A DNA stretch of 64,000 nt from Prostheceraeus crozeri (GCA_907163375.1 CAJQUW010004442.1:372001-436000), one strand, 5' to 3'. Positions 37,920 to 48,626 are shown, counted from the first letter of the stretch. Numbers and translations are program-made. The notes: generated from the sequence alone by a model not told the origin.

Positions 37920-38107
37920 AAGCAATGACAAAACAAGACACATTACACGAATTTGCAAGAATTTAAGCTAGTAGGAAAAACAATTATTTATTTAAAAACC
38001 TTTAGGAGGTATGACATACCGTTGTAATCTGCAGTGTGATTGATCTTAGGTTGATACTCTTTTATCATTAAAGCTTCTACAACATTTATATGATAATTAC
38101 TGTTGCC
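37920..38107 (-). repeat. Left terminal inverted repeat of the Penelope-like element
   Basis: It is an exact reverse complement of 38980-39167. It therefore carries, in inverted orientation, the last 38 or so codons of the endonuclease frame and the 3' untranslated tail. The junction to the coding strand falls at 38107/38108, inside the conserved A-N-L-F segment that follows motif B. Confidence 0.95.
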
Positions 38108-38581
38108 AATCTCTTCATAGCAGAATTAGAACAAGGTTGGATGGGAGAACAATTTTCGCCCCTGTTCTACTCCAGATATGTAGATGACTGCATATGCGTA
38201 TTTGATAACGTAGACAAAATTCACAAATTCCAAGAGTACCTAAACAGACAACATCCTAACCTAAAATTCACCACTGAAGTGGGCAACAACAAATTACCTT
38301 TCCTAGATGTATTCATTAACACCGAAGAAACTTTACAAACTTCCATTTACCGTAAAGATACGTATACTGGCCTCTTATTAAATTACAATTCCGTTTGCCC
38401 TAGGCAATGGAAAGTTGGACTTATTAATGGGATGTTACATCGAGCATATACAGTATCAAACTGCTGGGAAATGTTTCATAACGAAGTAAAAAACATGACT
38501 AGTATTTTTCAGAAAAATGGCTACCCACGGAGTACAGTAGAAAAATCGTACGTAACTTTCTTAACAAAAAGAATACAGTGA
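38108..38581 (+). pseudogene. Penelope-like reverse transcriptase, C-terminal half
   Basis: Sequence that belongs to the element proper starts at 38108 with N-L-F-I-A-E-L-E, just after motif B. The catalytic motif C is Y-S-R-Y-V-D-D-C-I-C-V-F. Later blocks L-P-F-L-D-V-F-I-N and S-I-Y-R-K-D-T-Y-T-G are typical thumb-side motifs of this family. The frame ends at a TGA (38579-38581), and the endonuclease continues in another frame from 38578. One frame change near the A-run at about 38565 explains this. The first six codons before 38108 come from the inverted repeat and are not reverse-transcriptase sequence. Confidence 0.8.
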
Positions 38582-39099
38582 TTTCCAACGGGCACAATGA
38601 TACATGTACGAGTACAGCAGATGCACATGTAAACTATACAGTACTACCGTATATTGGTCAACCATCGCTTACATTACGGAATAATTTGATGAAAATATAC
38701 AAAAGATACGGTATCAACTCTAAGATTGTATTCAACACTACGAAAGTAAAATCATACTTCTCTTTGAAATGCAAATCGGGACCTTTGCTGAAGTCTTGTG
38801 TGGTCTATGAATTCACATGCTTGGGTGATCCAAGCAGCCAATATATTGGCAAAACCAAACGAAGACTCCAACAAAGGATCGAAGAGCATAGAAGTACAGA
38901 TACAGCAGTTTACAAACATATCAATACATGTAATCATTGTACGTATGATATAAGTAATCAATTTCGCATAAGGTATAAAGGCAACAGTAATTATCATATA
39001 AATGTTGTAGAAGCTTTAATGATAAAAGAGTATCAACCTAAGATCAATCACACTGCAGATTACAACGGTATGTCATACCTCCTAAAGGTTTTTAAATAA
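38578..39099 (+). pseudogene. GIY-YIG endonuclease domain of the same Penelope-like element
   Basis: The frame runs 173 codons to a TAA. It holds the linker K-Y-F/Y-S-L-K-C-K and the nuclease core V-V-Y-E-F-T-C followed by Y-I-G-K-T-K-R-R-L-Q-Q-R-I-E-E-H. H-I-N-T-C-N-H, a catalytic glutamate in V-V-E-A-L-M-I, and K-E-Y-Q-P-K-I-N follow. All expected catalytic positions are present. The domain nicks target DNA to prime reverse transcription in this family. With no N-terminal half of the polymerase, this copy cannot be autonomous. No initiation codon opens the frame in a credible place. Confidence 0.85.
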
Positions 39100-39167
39100 A
39101 TAATTGTTTTTCCTACTAGCTTAAATTCTTGCAAATTCGTGTAATGTGTCTTGTTTTGTCATTGCTT
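38980..39167 (+). repeat. Right terminal inverted repeat of the Penelope-like element
   Basis: It contains the end of the endonuclease frame and the 3' tail. It is identical to the reverse complement of 37920-38107 and ends at the flanking 13-bp direct repeat. Confidence 0.95.
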
Positions 39168-39224
39168 TATAAAATCAACTTTGCACGCATGAAAACTGTC
39201 AATTTGTTGTCAAAATCAATATTT

Positions 39225-39642
39225 GGTGGGTACTTCTATTCTTCCCCCCTCCCCCCTCCCCCACATTTTCCATTTTTACCGAATTCATCAAATTTCGTCA
39301 AACTTAGTCACATTGGATTTAGAATCGACTTGATCTGTCACTGAGTGATGGCTACAACACCACTGAGAAGTCCTACTTGAACCTTGGGATGAATGATTGA
39401 TCCCTTGGATACTCAGTTAGAATAAAATATACAGCTGGCTGTGATCATGAACTTCGTATATGATTCTTGTCTACAGTGAACGACGAAGTGCCGAAAATTT
39501 TCTGAAAAGCAGAGGAATTTTACATGCTCAACGCTTTTGTGACGGTAGACTGAGACTGCATTTAGGGGCAAGAGAAGATCGTTGACGATGCAGCCATCGC
39601 GGGTGTCAACAAGAAAAATGTGGGAGGAAGAATAGAAGTACC
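39225..39642 (-). mobile_element. hAT-like MITE, copy B, with 8-bp target duplication
   Basis: This is an inverted relative of the copy at 30269-30670. The left end carries GGTACTTCTATTCTTCC and the right end GGAAGAATAGAAGTACC, 17-bp perfect inverted repeats. The flanks are CAATATTT at 39217-39224 and 39643-39650, an exact 8-bp duplication. A C-rich expansion lies just inside the left end. No coding capacity. It inserted only about 50 bp from the end of the young Penelope-like element. Confidence 0.85.
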
Positions 39643-39650
39643 CAATATTT

Positions 39651-42352
39651 ATTAGTTTGCATAAGAAAACTAATGCATAATTATCATTATTATAAAAATG
39701 AAAAGTACATGCTCTTTTCCGCCGTAATTGGTGAAAGGCAGAACCGATATATTTTTCATCGGCGGCGGCGTTTATCGGCGTACATCTGTTGAGTTCATGA
39801 GAATAGAAATTGGATCTCTCCTTAGTATCTAAGTATGGGCCTATTCTTCGCTATCATTCGCTTAATTGAAAAAACGGATAGTCTAAATGTCATTGCTGAT
39901 TAAAATTTGTACAGAAGAATTCGGTAAATATTTGCCATCTGAAAATGTTGTGATGCATATAGCCTACCCAGTCGGCACAATTCACTGAAGTTGCTTTTTA
40001 TCAACCAATAGTTCTTAATTAAACAACAATCGTGATTTTTGTGTAATTAATAGAAATACGACACCCCTACATAAAGCTGAGTAACCGATTAATTATTTGT
40101 ATGACATCACGTATTCATTACTGTACAGTACTGCAGTCCACGTAATATACATCCTACACTTGAATTCTAGCAAAGTGAAAATGTTATAGCTTAACCGATC
40201 GATACCCATACAAGCTTATTCACCGACAACTTTGTTCTTGTCAGAATGTAGGGCTACTCTCTTGGTTATACCCAACTAGAAAGTATATTTGCACTTTTCC
40301 TCAGGAACAAACGATATGTTCCTAAGTTCCAGTTAGAAATGCAGTGGAGACAGCTAATAATCCATAAAATAAAACGAAAAATGTCTCCGCCGGCGCGACG
40401 CCGAAGAAGTGACCGGTGGCGGCGGCGCAGGGGTTTAGGCAGAACACGGACTGAAATGCGGTATAGGATATCATTTATCATTTCGATGTTCTTTTATGTG
40501 ATTTGATGTCTTAAATATATTACTAAATTCAACCTTTTATGTAAACAATACTTTAAACGGCGGCGACGGATATGCATAAACCCCTACCCCAGGCTATGTT
40601 CAGGATCATCTATAATTAATTCGCAAGTATGAGTGAATAGTATTAGTAAATTATACAATTTACTACTAAGAGTGAGGAGGATTATCTTCCGACAAAAATT
40701 TCAAGCTATTTTTGATTCCTTCGACGCAATGCTAAATTCGTAATTCAGTGTTTCTAAAGATACTTGACATTTGTAGCATTTTGGTATGTAGGCAATGAGA
40801 CTCTTCGTCGAATTCAGACACTGGTATGATACGAATAAAATCAGTCATTATTTAAGTTTTGTTCGATAATTAAAAATGTTAGAAAAACTCGATTTCTTTT
40901 TTTAATGTTAAATGCCAAACATGAGGACTATTAAGCTGCTAGAAGAAACTTATCTTCTAATACTACTGATACAAATATTGATAAGTAGTACAAATTGCTT
41001 AAGCAGAGCTAAAATTCTGAATCATATTAAACAAATGTTGAAGTACAGAAAAATAGGAAGGACAATTGCCAACAGAAAAACAAACAATTTAGTTAAGCGT
41101 TTTTGATTATTCGCTCCAAAAACTTCAGATACTTTCATGCTTGTCTGAAATTCCGATATCCTCATGCTTCTTATTCAGTGCAGATCGTGCTCAGTCCAAT
41201 ACCTCATGTAAGCACGATTCAGCGCGTGTAATTTCGACCTTTATTCATATTGGCAAAGTGTTTCCTCGAGATTTCCCAACTCCCTGTGGAGCCAGAGGAA
41301 GAGAAGTCTCAGCAGGAGAATTTTGCAACTTGTGGAGTCAAGGCGAAAGCTGGCAGAAGGAGGTGATGAGGTTGTGCGGGAAATAATTGGTTATTGGAAA
41401 GAAGTTGGCGATGAAAAAGAGTTACCTTTCCAATTTGTTTCTCGAATCATGATAATGAGGAAGATGAAAATAAAACAAAACCTACTGCTTGGCGTGCGGA
41501 AGTAAAATTGGTTCCATTACGCGATGCAGTCGAAAGCAATCTCTAGATTGTCTTCCTCAATTCTTAATCTACTTCCTGCAAAGTCGTTTTCCGGAGGTGT
41601 AACGCCAATCGAGAAATTGGGGCTGAGAATTCCGACATTCTGGCGAGTAGACTTGAGGAGGGGCGAGAAGGAAGCTTTTCATTCCGGTGCTATGAAGGTG
41701 TCGGCGAGATCCGGGAGCTATCGAAGCTTTCTCAGAGATGAACGATCGCTAACTCCAAAATTCTATCCCATTGCGGGACTGTGAGATTGCATGCTTGTGT
41801 AAAATCGTGATTCAATCTGCTTGCAGTATTAGTTAACCATGAAATGCAGTTTGCAGAATTCAGAATTGGATGCTAGTGAGTGAATATCGAAACAGTGGGA
41901 TTTATTGGCAAATGACCGGATGGAAATGCATTAGATTTCTTCTGACGAGTAAATTTCGTTGTTGCTCGGTAATCTATCCATGAAATGCTGGGTGATCTTC
42001 ACTACTAACAACACTCACTCGGTCCGGAGGTGACCACATCCATAGAGGACCACAGCAATCATTTCCTAAAATCTCTGTACCATCTGTGGATTAGAATCTT
42101 GGTCAGGGCGACGAAATTAATCATTTTATACACAACCTTTAACCCCACTTTTGACGGAGCGCGATTCGACCTATTGTCACATTTTTGCTGTGGTCTTCTT
42201 AAAACTAATCCGCCCGACCTGCGCCTTTGTCACTTTGGCTTTGCGCATCTTCAAACTTTTTCAAGGAAATTGAAGGACTATGTACCGATTCCATGATCAA
42301 AATCCCTCGTTCTCGGAGCGATGATCTTTATTGCATGATATTTCGCCGACCA
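39651..42352. other. Intergenic; GC-rich GCCGGCG patches
   Basis: Patches rich in CGGCGGCG and its complement at about 39752-39780, 40388-40432 and 40558-40570 stand out against AT-rich surroundings and may be ends of one decayed element. Frames at 40912-41106, 41323-41505 and 41524-41784 show no domain. Confidence 0.4.
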
Positions 42353-42469
42353 GGGGTGACCGCACAGAAACACTGTTAGGATAACAAATCGCAAACATTG
42401 TCATTCACCCATTGAAATTTGCTTGTCACTAAAAACTCACTATCTAACACTGTTTCTGTGCGGTCGCCC
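42353..42469. mobile_element. Small hairpin element (117 bp)
   Basis: Arms of about 27 bp: GGGGTGACCGCACAGAAACA...TGTTAG on the left and CTAACACTGTTTCTGTGCGG...TCGCCC on the right, nearly perfect complements around a 63-bp loop. Consistent with a tiny MITE. Confidence 0.6.
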
Positions 42470-42599
42470 AAGTTTGGTAGGTATCATCAGTGCCAGTGGT
42501 TGCAACTCTAGCATTAATCACAATTAAAGAAGATCAGAAGCAATAGAAATCATTGAGGCAAAAGAAGGTCACTAAAGACAATCAATCGCTGACGCTGAG

Positions 42600-43520
42600 C
42601 GGAGCACCACGCTCAAACTATATCCCCGTAGCATGCAGGGATATGTTCGGTTCGAGTAACACAATTGTCACTCGCTTGAATGTGTCAGCTTCCTAAAAAT
42701 AATCTCGCTAGATAACGAGATTCTTGAGCGATGACCTGGGAATTCCACAAATCAATGCGATGGGTCTCTTCGCACGTATGCGAAGCAGTGGCTGACTCAT
42801 CGAATTGCCGGCAATTCTTGTGTTTAGTTCGCTGTTTATTTTGCCAATATGATGTTTGTCAGTCATTACGATTGACTTTATACGTACCGTATTTTTTGCG
42901 GACTGGAGAGCAGTTTTTGGGAATAGTAAAAATGTCGGAAAGTTTGGTGGAAGGCCGTCCGTCACATTTTGTACGTAAGGTAGGGTTCCTGTTCGTTCCA
43001 CGTCTACTTCTTATTGGGCATCTTTTCGGGTTTAAAAAAACCATATGTCTAGGATAACCATTTGCCGATAAAACTCTGAATCTCCTTAAACTCCTCATCT
43101 GCGGCTGTGGCGTCTGAGAAATTAGTAGAAACTAAATCAGATAAACTTCTGATCATTGACTTTTTATGAACTGGTGAGTGATGTAGAGAGAAATCAAGAC
43201 ATTCATTAGTGTGAGCATGCTTCGTTTAGCTCTGTATGACACACCATTGTTCGCCACATGTTGAACCATTACGTCAAGAAAAGCCAAGCATCTTCTATCA
43301 CCATCGAACTCCATACTAAAATTGATGAGCGATTCTATAAAATTTATGTAGGCAAAGTAAGATTGCATTTCATCATCCGGAAAAATCACAAACGCATCGT
43401 CTACATGGCGTATCCAAATTCGAACACAGAAATTCAGATTGGCCAGGATACCATTCCTAACGTCATCCAACATTCGATTTTCCACCAAGCTTTCAGACAT
43501 TTTCACCGTTCCCAAAGACC
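42600..43520 (-). pseudogene. Penelope-like element, decayed reverse transcriptase and GIY-YIG
   Basis: On the minus strand the piece 43515-43153 holds W-I-R-H-V-D-D-A-F-V-I-F (reverse-transcriptase motif C) followed by L-A-F-L-D-V-M-V and Y-R-A-K-R, family order for Penelope-like elements. Further left, around 42840-42640, a different frame holds H-R-I-D-L-W-N-S-Q-V-I-A-Q-E-S-R-Y and A-R-L-F-L-G-S, the end of the GIY-YIG domain. Stops and frame changes separate them. A segment near 42916-42965 is an inverted near-copy of 43470-43520, so a local inversion or duplication has also occurred. This is a different, older lineage from the copy at 37868. Confidence 0.7.
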
Positions 43521-44384
43521 ATCATCCAAACATCAATAAGAATAGCATTTTTGTAGAGTCAATTGCAATGACTGTAAGAAACATTAATTCACCAAACAAA
43601 CAACGAATTTAACAGCACAAGGCAACATGGAGAAATCTACATTTCGATAGGTCAACCATTGCTTCGAATGCGAACGAAGAGAGCCATCGCATTGACTTGT
43701 GGATTTCCAAAGTCATCGCTCATGAACACAGATTTAAAATCTGTGCTCATGAATTTCGCTATCGAGAGAAACTATTTTTAGCACATTAAGGCGTCAATCG
43801 AACACATGCATGCGCTCGCAAGTCAATTTAACATTATATCTAGTCTTAATTAATTAGTCAATTCAGAGCGCAAACCAAGCGATTCTGTCTCTGGATCCCT
43901 TGGTCGCGAGTAGGGTCAAAATATTGGTTTCTAGAAAAGGTCTTTGTCTTTAAAAAGTGATTTTTTTCTTATTATCTTGATACTCATAGCATTATCGAAT
44001 CTTTGAGCTGAGGCCGAAATTACCGTATTTCGTCGAATGATAGCAGCCCTCGAATGGTGGCTGCGGTTGCTATTGGAAGCTATGAATGCAGTCAAGTAAA
44101 AAAAATGTTGTTTAATATAGGTAGGCATATAATGTTTAAGCTTTGCATTATTAGATCTACAATACTGTCCCTTAAAGTAGCTTACGCCTCCATGAACTTA
44201 ATGCATGATTGAAAATAAATTGCCGGCTAAATTAACCCCTTTGCTGCGGATGCGGGGATGCACACCAAGTGGGCCTGATCTTGCAGGCTCGATTATGATT
44301 GACGTGGTGCGTGCGACTATCTAGTGTGCTATGTTTGCTAATGCCTGGTGGGTACCCTTCCGAATCCGCACACGATGCTGTGAC
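43521..44384. other. Intergenic, nothing recognised
   Basis: No supported gene or repeat border. Confidence 0.5.
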
Positions 44385-46391
44385 CAGAGCTGGAAGTAGG
44401 CCGGGCTTGGGCCTGCAAAACTTTGTAAGCACCTGCCCCGGACCTGAAATATCTAGAACCCGGGAGGACACTCATTATGACTGAAACAAATAATTTAAAT
44501 TCTCTGAATCAATTCATTTATAGCTTATCAGTCTGATTCTTAAGCATTATAATACAAATAAGTACCTGCAAAAATATATCATAAATATGTTTTCTCAACC
44601 AAATTCTGTGGGAGGAGTCTCATGCCATTATCTGAGTGAAGGCATCAATTGAATATATTAGGTAATTAAATATTAAGTCTAGTCAAGCAGAACGTTATTC
44701 CTATTCGATAATGGATGCCGTTAGCCTCGATAGCTCCATATGCTGCAAATGCTTTTTTTCTAATTGAAACGTGTTCACTGTATCACGTGGAGATGATGTT
44801 AAGCAGCAATCGACAGACAATTAGCAGGTGATATTTCTCTGGAATTTTTGGTCAAAAGTGTCGATTGAATATTAGTTCAACTTTTGATCAATGACTTCAC
44901 TTTTCAACAGTGGCGTCGCGTGCTCCCTGACCATAGGCCTTCACTCAGCATTGGAATACTACTTCTATACAAAGCACTTTTATGTCGTAACAATTATTTT
45001 CATAAAAGCTGAATTTTTAATAACAATTTTCCGAACATTTAAGGTCAGGTGAAAGTGCACATGAGAAGTGATTGCTCATGTCGATTAACCGCCTTACTCA
45101 AGAAGCTGAGATCACTATATCCCCTTTCTGTCCAGACCACATTTTCTCGAAAAAAAGGAGGCAAGGCCAACAGTTTCTTGTGTTTCTCACGGCCGGTCAG
45201 CCACTCACATGTTTCAAATTTTGATGCATTAAAATGTCTTGTGTATTTCTTATTTCTTTCTCTATGAGTACTTTCAATTTTATATCAGGTATTGGCCTAC
45301 CTTGCTTGACGGCTGTCATCTTTTTAGTATATTCCCTTGGGATGAAAGGCGGGGTTATGATCTCATCTGCAGTAAGCGTCATATAAAAATCACATAAAAA
45401 CAAATTATGGAATTTACCGAATCTGGGTGTTCGAGTCAGATGCATTACTCTGCATTCATTGGAGAACGCTCATCATCTGATTGCAGTCTTGTCTGAACGT
45501 CAGCCATCTGCTACTGTTGACGTACTGGTCTCTCTCACATTAAGCGAATCCGGGAACAATTGGGTTGCGCTTCCCTTACTATATTTAGGCACCGCGCCTC
45601 GATCAAGAATTGCGTAGAATTTCATAGCAAAAATTGGAGAAGGCAGAGCATTATGTCTATCGGGAAAGCCATTATTGGCGCGGGCGTGTGCGCTTACTGC
45701 CTCACACGCACACAACTCTCTTTCGCTGTCTGAACACACGGCTAGCTTGTGTGTGTGATTGTTCGAAGAAAACAGCTGTGATTCAAGCACGTGCTGTAAA
45801 ACTGTTCACTCTTGAGGTTGAGCGTCTGATTTTGAGACGGGAGGCTGTGCACAGCTATCACGAGAAGCTATCGAATTTAAATGAATGATGACACTTTTCA
45901 TTTTTATAAATGTTGGTAATTTTTCAGGATGCGCTAAGGCCTCGCAGGCACGGAGAAGACGCCACTGCTTTTCAAATAGGCTAAATGTGTTCAACGCTTT
46001 TGTTTTCCCTGATTTTAGTATACTTTACAATAATAGACAGCTATCAGTGCATCAAACAAGATCCAATTTATTTGTGATAGATGAATCTGTTTATTTGTGC
46101 TACATGCACAATACGTAAAAAATCACTTTGTATCAGATGTTTAAAAATTCACCTTGCTGCTCAACAGTAGTCAATTTACTTGCAGATGGCACATTAGGCC
46201 CCACAGCATGCGAAAATGTAATCAAGAATTGGCTTTTTTGAATGAGTCTTAAGGCGATTGCACTCAACTAGCGTATTTGATACTTTCATTAAGGATGGTA
46301 AATTGCACAAAGCGATAAATTCTATTACCCACGCCCAGATGCAAAATTCATCCGGACCCGGGTCGAAAAGAGCGGCCCGGTTCCAGCTCTG
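44385..46391. mobile_element. Outer hAT element interrupted by a second hAT element
   Basis: The left end CAGAGCTGGAA and right end TTCCAGCTCTG are perfect 11-bp terminal inverted repeats of hAT type. The flanks are GCTGTGAC (44377-44384) and GCTGTGAG (46392-46399), a 7 of 8 match expected for an aged 8-bp duplication. Without the nested element at 44908-45967 and its duplication, about 940 bp belong to this insertion. It encodes no recognisable transposase. Confidence 0.75.
44908..45967 (-). mobile_element. hAT element, copy 2, nested, with 8-bp target duplication
   Basis: This 1,060-bp element has termini CAGTGGCGTC and GACGCCACTG and an exact 8-bp duplication CTTTTCAA (44900-44907 and 45968-45975). 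It aligns end to end with the copy at 6598-7681. The minus strand at about 45260-45060 encodes R-E-K-H-K-K-L-L-A, then E-R-G-Y-S-D-L-S-F-L and K-A-V-N-R-H-E-Q-S, matching the TTF-type zinc-finger pattern (G-x-S...L...A...H-x-x-S) at the N-terminus of ZMYM-like hAT transposases. A 96-codon minus-strand frame at 45790-45500 is also conserved in copy 1. The catalytic part is missing, so it depends on a helper. Confidence 0.9.
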
Positions 46392-46399
46392 GCTGTGAG

Positions 46400-46985
46400 T
46401 GACTTAAACGAGGTTGCTCCCTGCATCCTGCATTCGTACAGAGCGTAGTGATTGATGTTGCCGAACCCCCCCCCCCCTCCCACATCCGCACACAACAAGA
46501 GCTTTGGGTCTTCCCACAGCGAAGTGGTTAAAGCACATACATGTAGTGACAGCCTTAAGATATTTCATATTGAAACTTTAATTACCCATGTCGCTTTTTC
46601 TCATTCAATTATTATTTCGATTCTCATTAGATTCATTTAATTTCATCCTATAACTTGACTTCCAGATGAAAACGGTACTAAGTAGCCATTTACACTTTTA
46701 GGAGGTCCAAACACTATATTCAATATGTGTCAGAAATTTTTGGCAATTAGCTGCTTCCACAACCCATTCTTTACACATAGCTTTTCGATATATAATCCGT
46801 ATATTATTCGACTCAATCATTTTTATAAGCATTGTTCTATTCGATTTTGCTAAAATGAGTTTGCATTAGCGCAAATATTGCATGGTCAATATCATATCAA
46901 TCGTCAATCATATCAATACAAATTTGTTTCTACAAAATTTGCTATGGTTGTGGCTCTATAAAAAATTGCCATGGTTCGGAAGTAG
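46400..46985. other. Intergenic with a C homopolymer
   Basis: A run of about twelve C residues lies at 46466-46477. Nothing else is recognised up to the probable left end of the Polinton. Confidence 0.5.
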
Positions 46986-46999
46986 TAAGCAAAACTCCA

Positions 47000-47740
47000 C
47001 TTCTGGACCGCGCAAGATGGCGGCCATCGCTGCGTCCCCCCCCCCTCTGGCACGGCAGAGTGTCGTGGTCGGCCGCCGTGGTGCTTCGTGTCTGAGTCCC
47101 CCCCCCTCTGGAACGACAGAGGTTGTGGTCTGTCGTGGTGTGCCGGCCAGGTGGGTCCACGTTCACAACATGTTCGCTGACGTCCCCCCCCCTCTGCAAC
47201 GACAGAGTGTGAGACTCGGGTGAGTTGGTCCGACCGCCTGGTTGACGTGGGCGACCGTCTAGGTTGACGTGGGCGACCGCCAGGATTAGTCTTGAGGCTA
47301 TAGTGTGTGATGTTTTTGGTGTGTAGCGTCCAAACGAAGCATCGGATGAGAAAACGGAGGCCAGATTCGGAATCTACGTGAAATTTTGGGTTAGGAAGGA
47401 TGTTTCCAGCGAAATCGGAGACAAAAAATTTTCGGCTGCGTCCCCCCCCTGGACAGCTTGCTTCCAGTGGACGGATTTTGTCGTGCGATAGCTCGTTTGA
47501 AAGCTAAGAGTGAGACAAATTCAGTGAAAGAATCGGCTTGTTCGTATCTGCCTTCGTTTAGATGTGAGACGCCATTTAAGATTTTGGGACATTGGTGAAA
47601 AACGACAGAGTTAGAATTTGGGACGTTTTGGGCTGTAGCTTCAAAACGAACTATCGGATTGGTAAACGGATGCCAGATTTGGAATCAACTTGATGTTATT
47701 GTCCAATGAGGATCATCATCCAATGAGAATCAAGCATTTC
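47000..47740. repeat. Left terminal tract of the Polinton with internal repeats
   Basis: Three copies of a C-run followed by CTCTGGMACGRCAGAG-like sequence lie at about 47035-47060, 47098-47122 and 47183-47207. GGTTGACGTGGGCGACCG occurs twice in tandem at about 47240-47280. A longer diverged pair, starting GTAGCGTCCAAACGAAGCATC (about 47325) and GTAGCTTCAAAACGAACTATC (about 47635) and sharing GGATG/TTGG, AAACGGA and GCCAGATT, is spaced about 310 bp. AAGATGGCGGC at about 47013-47023 matches the YY1 consensus. Terminal inverted repeats of Polintons often hold such subrepeats, but the partner tract on the right is out of view. Confidence 0.6.
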
Positions 47741-47742
47741 TT

Positions 47743-47853
47743 TATAAATAGCGAGCCTTCCGCAGTGAGAATCATTCCATCGTTGAATCACACGAGTGAC
47801 GGACGCACATTTTCTCTCTCTCTAGTTCCCTGTTCTATTATCCAACTAAAATG
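47743..47853 (+). promoter_or_regulatory. Left inward-facing TATA promoter and one-codon leader exon
   Basis: TATAAATA (47743-47750) is followed about 100 bases later by a start codon at 47851-47853 that is immediately followed by the 5' splice site GTAAGT. Between them, GAATCACACGAGTGACG and GACGCAC with a CTCTCTCT tract (about 47785-47825) closely match the opposite-strand promoter at the right end. Position, TATA box and splice site all suggest a rightward transcript that starts near 47.77 kb. Confidence 0.6.
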
Positions 47854-47921
47854 GTAAGTCGCTACTTCCCTCCCTCTCCTCCCTTGAACGTAAACTTAAT
47901 ACAATCTTTTTTCATTTTCAG
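47854..47921 (+). other. Candidate 68-bp GT-AG intron
   Basis: GTAAGT at 47854 and a T-rich acceptor TTTTCATTTTCAG ending at 47921 bound the segment. Some Polinton genes are known to contain introns. The acceptor is followed by an open segment, GCATCTACT, that runs in frame into the ORF ending at 48626. The opposite terminus has the same architecture. Confidence 0.6.
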
Positions 47922-48011
47922 GCATCTACTCCATCTGCTGCACTAGTAGGACAAAATGGCGGTCAAACGTTACAAGGTTCGCTACGGTCAGATCATCTAC
48001 AACTGAGGCCA

Positions 48012-48626
48012 GTGGAAGAAACATCCAAGGTACATAATCCTACACCGCTACAGCGTAAATTTAAACAAGCCTTGCGTTATGATGATCATAGCGTAGTACT
48101 CCAAACGGGAATGCTCCCTTCCACGGATGTCAAGATAATGCACAATCAGTATGGGGACTACATACTGATCCCCGTGAGTCCATACATTCGCCACCAACTT
48201 GATATTATTGAGGAGTACGTGACATTAAATATGGACATTCCTACTCCTCTTGCTCAAGAGTGGAAGGCGAGAGATGACAAGGATACTCCCTATAGAAAGA
48301 TTTGGGATGGTAATCACATTTGCCTACCGGTATCACATTGGTGTACTTACTATAAGAAGGAGGGAGATCATTCAATACCCATCAGATGTGATGAGCTCGG
48401 AGAAGGTACTTGGGATATCCTTTTCAAAGTGAATGGGCTATATTATGGTCGACACAAGGATAATAAAATAGCCTCTCTCTCCATGCATATGGAATCCATC
48501 CTATATATTCCGAAACCACCCAACGTGGACGACATAATTGATCAAATCCTTAACAGCAGTGGTACGAAGCGCAAGTCGGAGAAGAATGCTACATCAAAAC
48601 GCAAATCAAAGAAGGAGAATTGCTAG
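48012..48626 (+). CDS. First rightward Polinton gene, unidentified, basic C-tail
   Basis: I do not recognise this protein. The frame is open leftward to the candidate acceptor at 47921, and no ATG opens the listed segment (it begins at GTG), so translation probably starts in the leader exon and adds about thirty residues rich in S, G and Q. The body has a segment G-T-W-D-I-L-F-K-V-N-G-L-Y-Y-G-R-H-K followed by a beta-like S-M-H-M-E-S-I-L-Y-I-P. The C-terminus is a lysine/arginine-rich tail with two K-R-K-S motifs, a likely nuclear localisation or DNA-binding tail. As the first gene behind the terminal promoter it is a candidate early, nucleic-acid-binding protein. That role is inference. Confidence 0.55.
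   Translation: MEETSKVHNPTPLQRKFKQALRYDDHSVVLQTGMLPSTDVKIMHNQYGDYILIPVSPYIRHQLDIIEEYVTLNMDIPTPLAQEWKARDDKDTPYRKIWDGNHICLPVSHWCTYYKKEGDHSIPIRCDELGEGTWDILFKVNGLYYGRHKDNKIASLSMHMESILYIPKPPNVDDIIDQILNSSGTKRKSEKNATSKRKSKKENC

Larger units (their letters stand above)
37868..39166 (+). mobile_element. Young Penelope-like element, 5'-truncated, with perfect 188-bp terminal inverted repeats
   Basis: The insertion is framed by a 13-bp direct repeat, TTATAAAATCAAC (37855-37867 and 39167-39179; the last base of the inverted repeat overlaps it), probably the target duplication. The 3' end of the element (38980-39167) occurs again as an exact inverted copy at 37920-38107. Between them lie the C-terminal half of a reverse transcriptase and a GIY-YIG endonuclease. 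About 50 bp separate the left direct repeat from the inverted copy. The inverted-end arrangement is known in Penelope-like elements. The perfect match of 188 bp implies very recent insertion. Confidence 0.85.
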
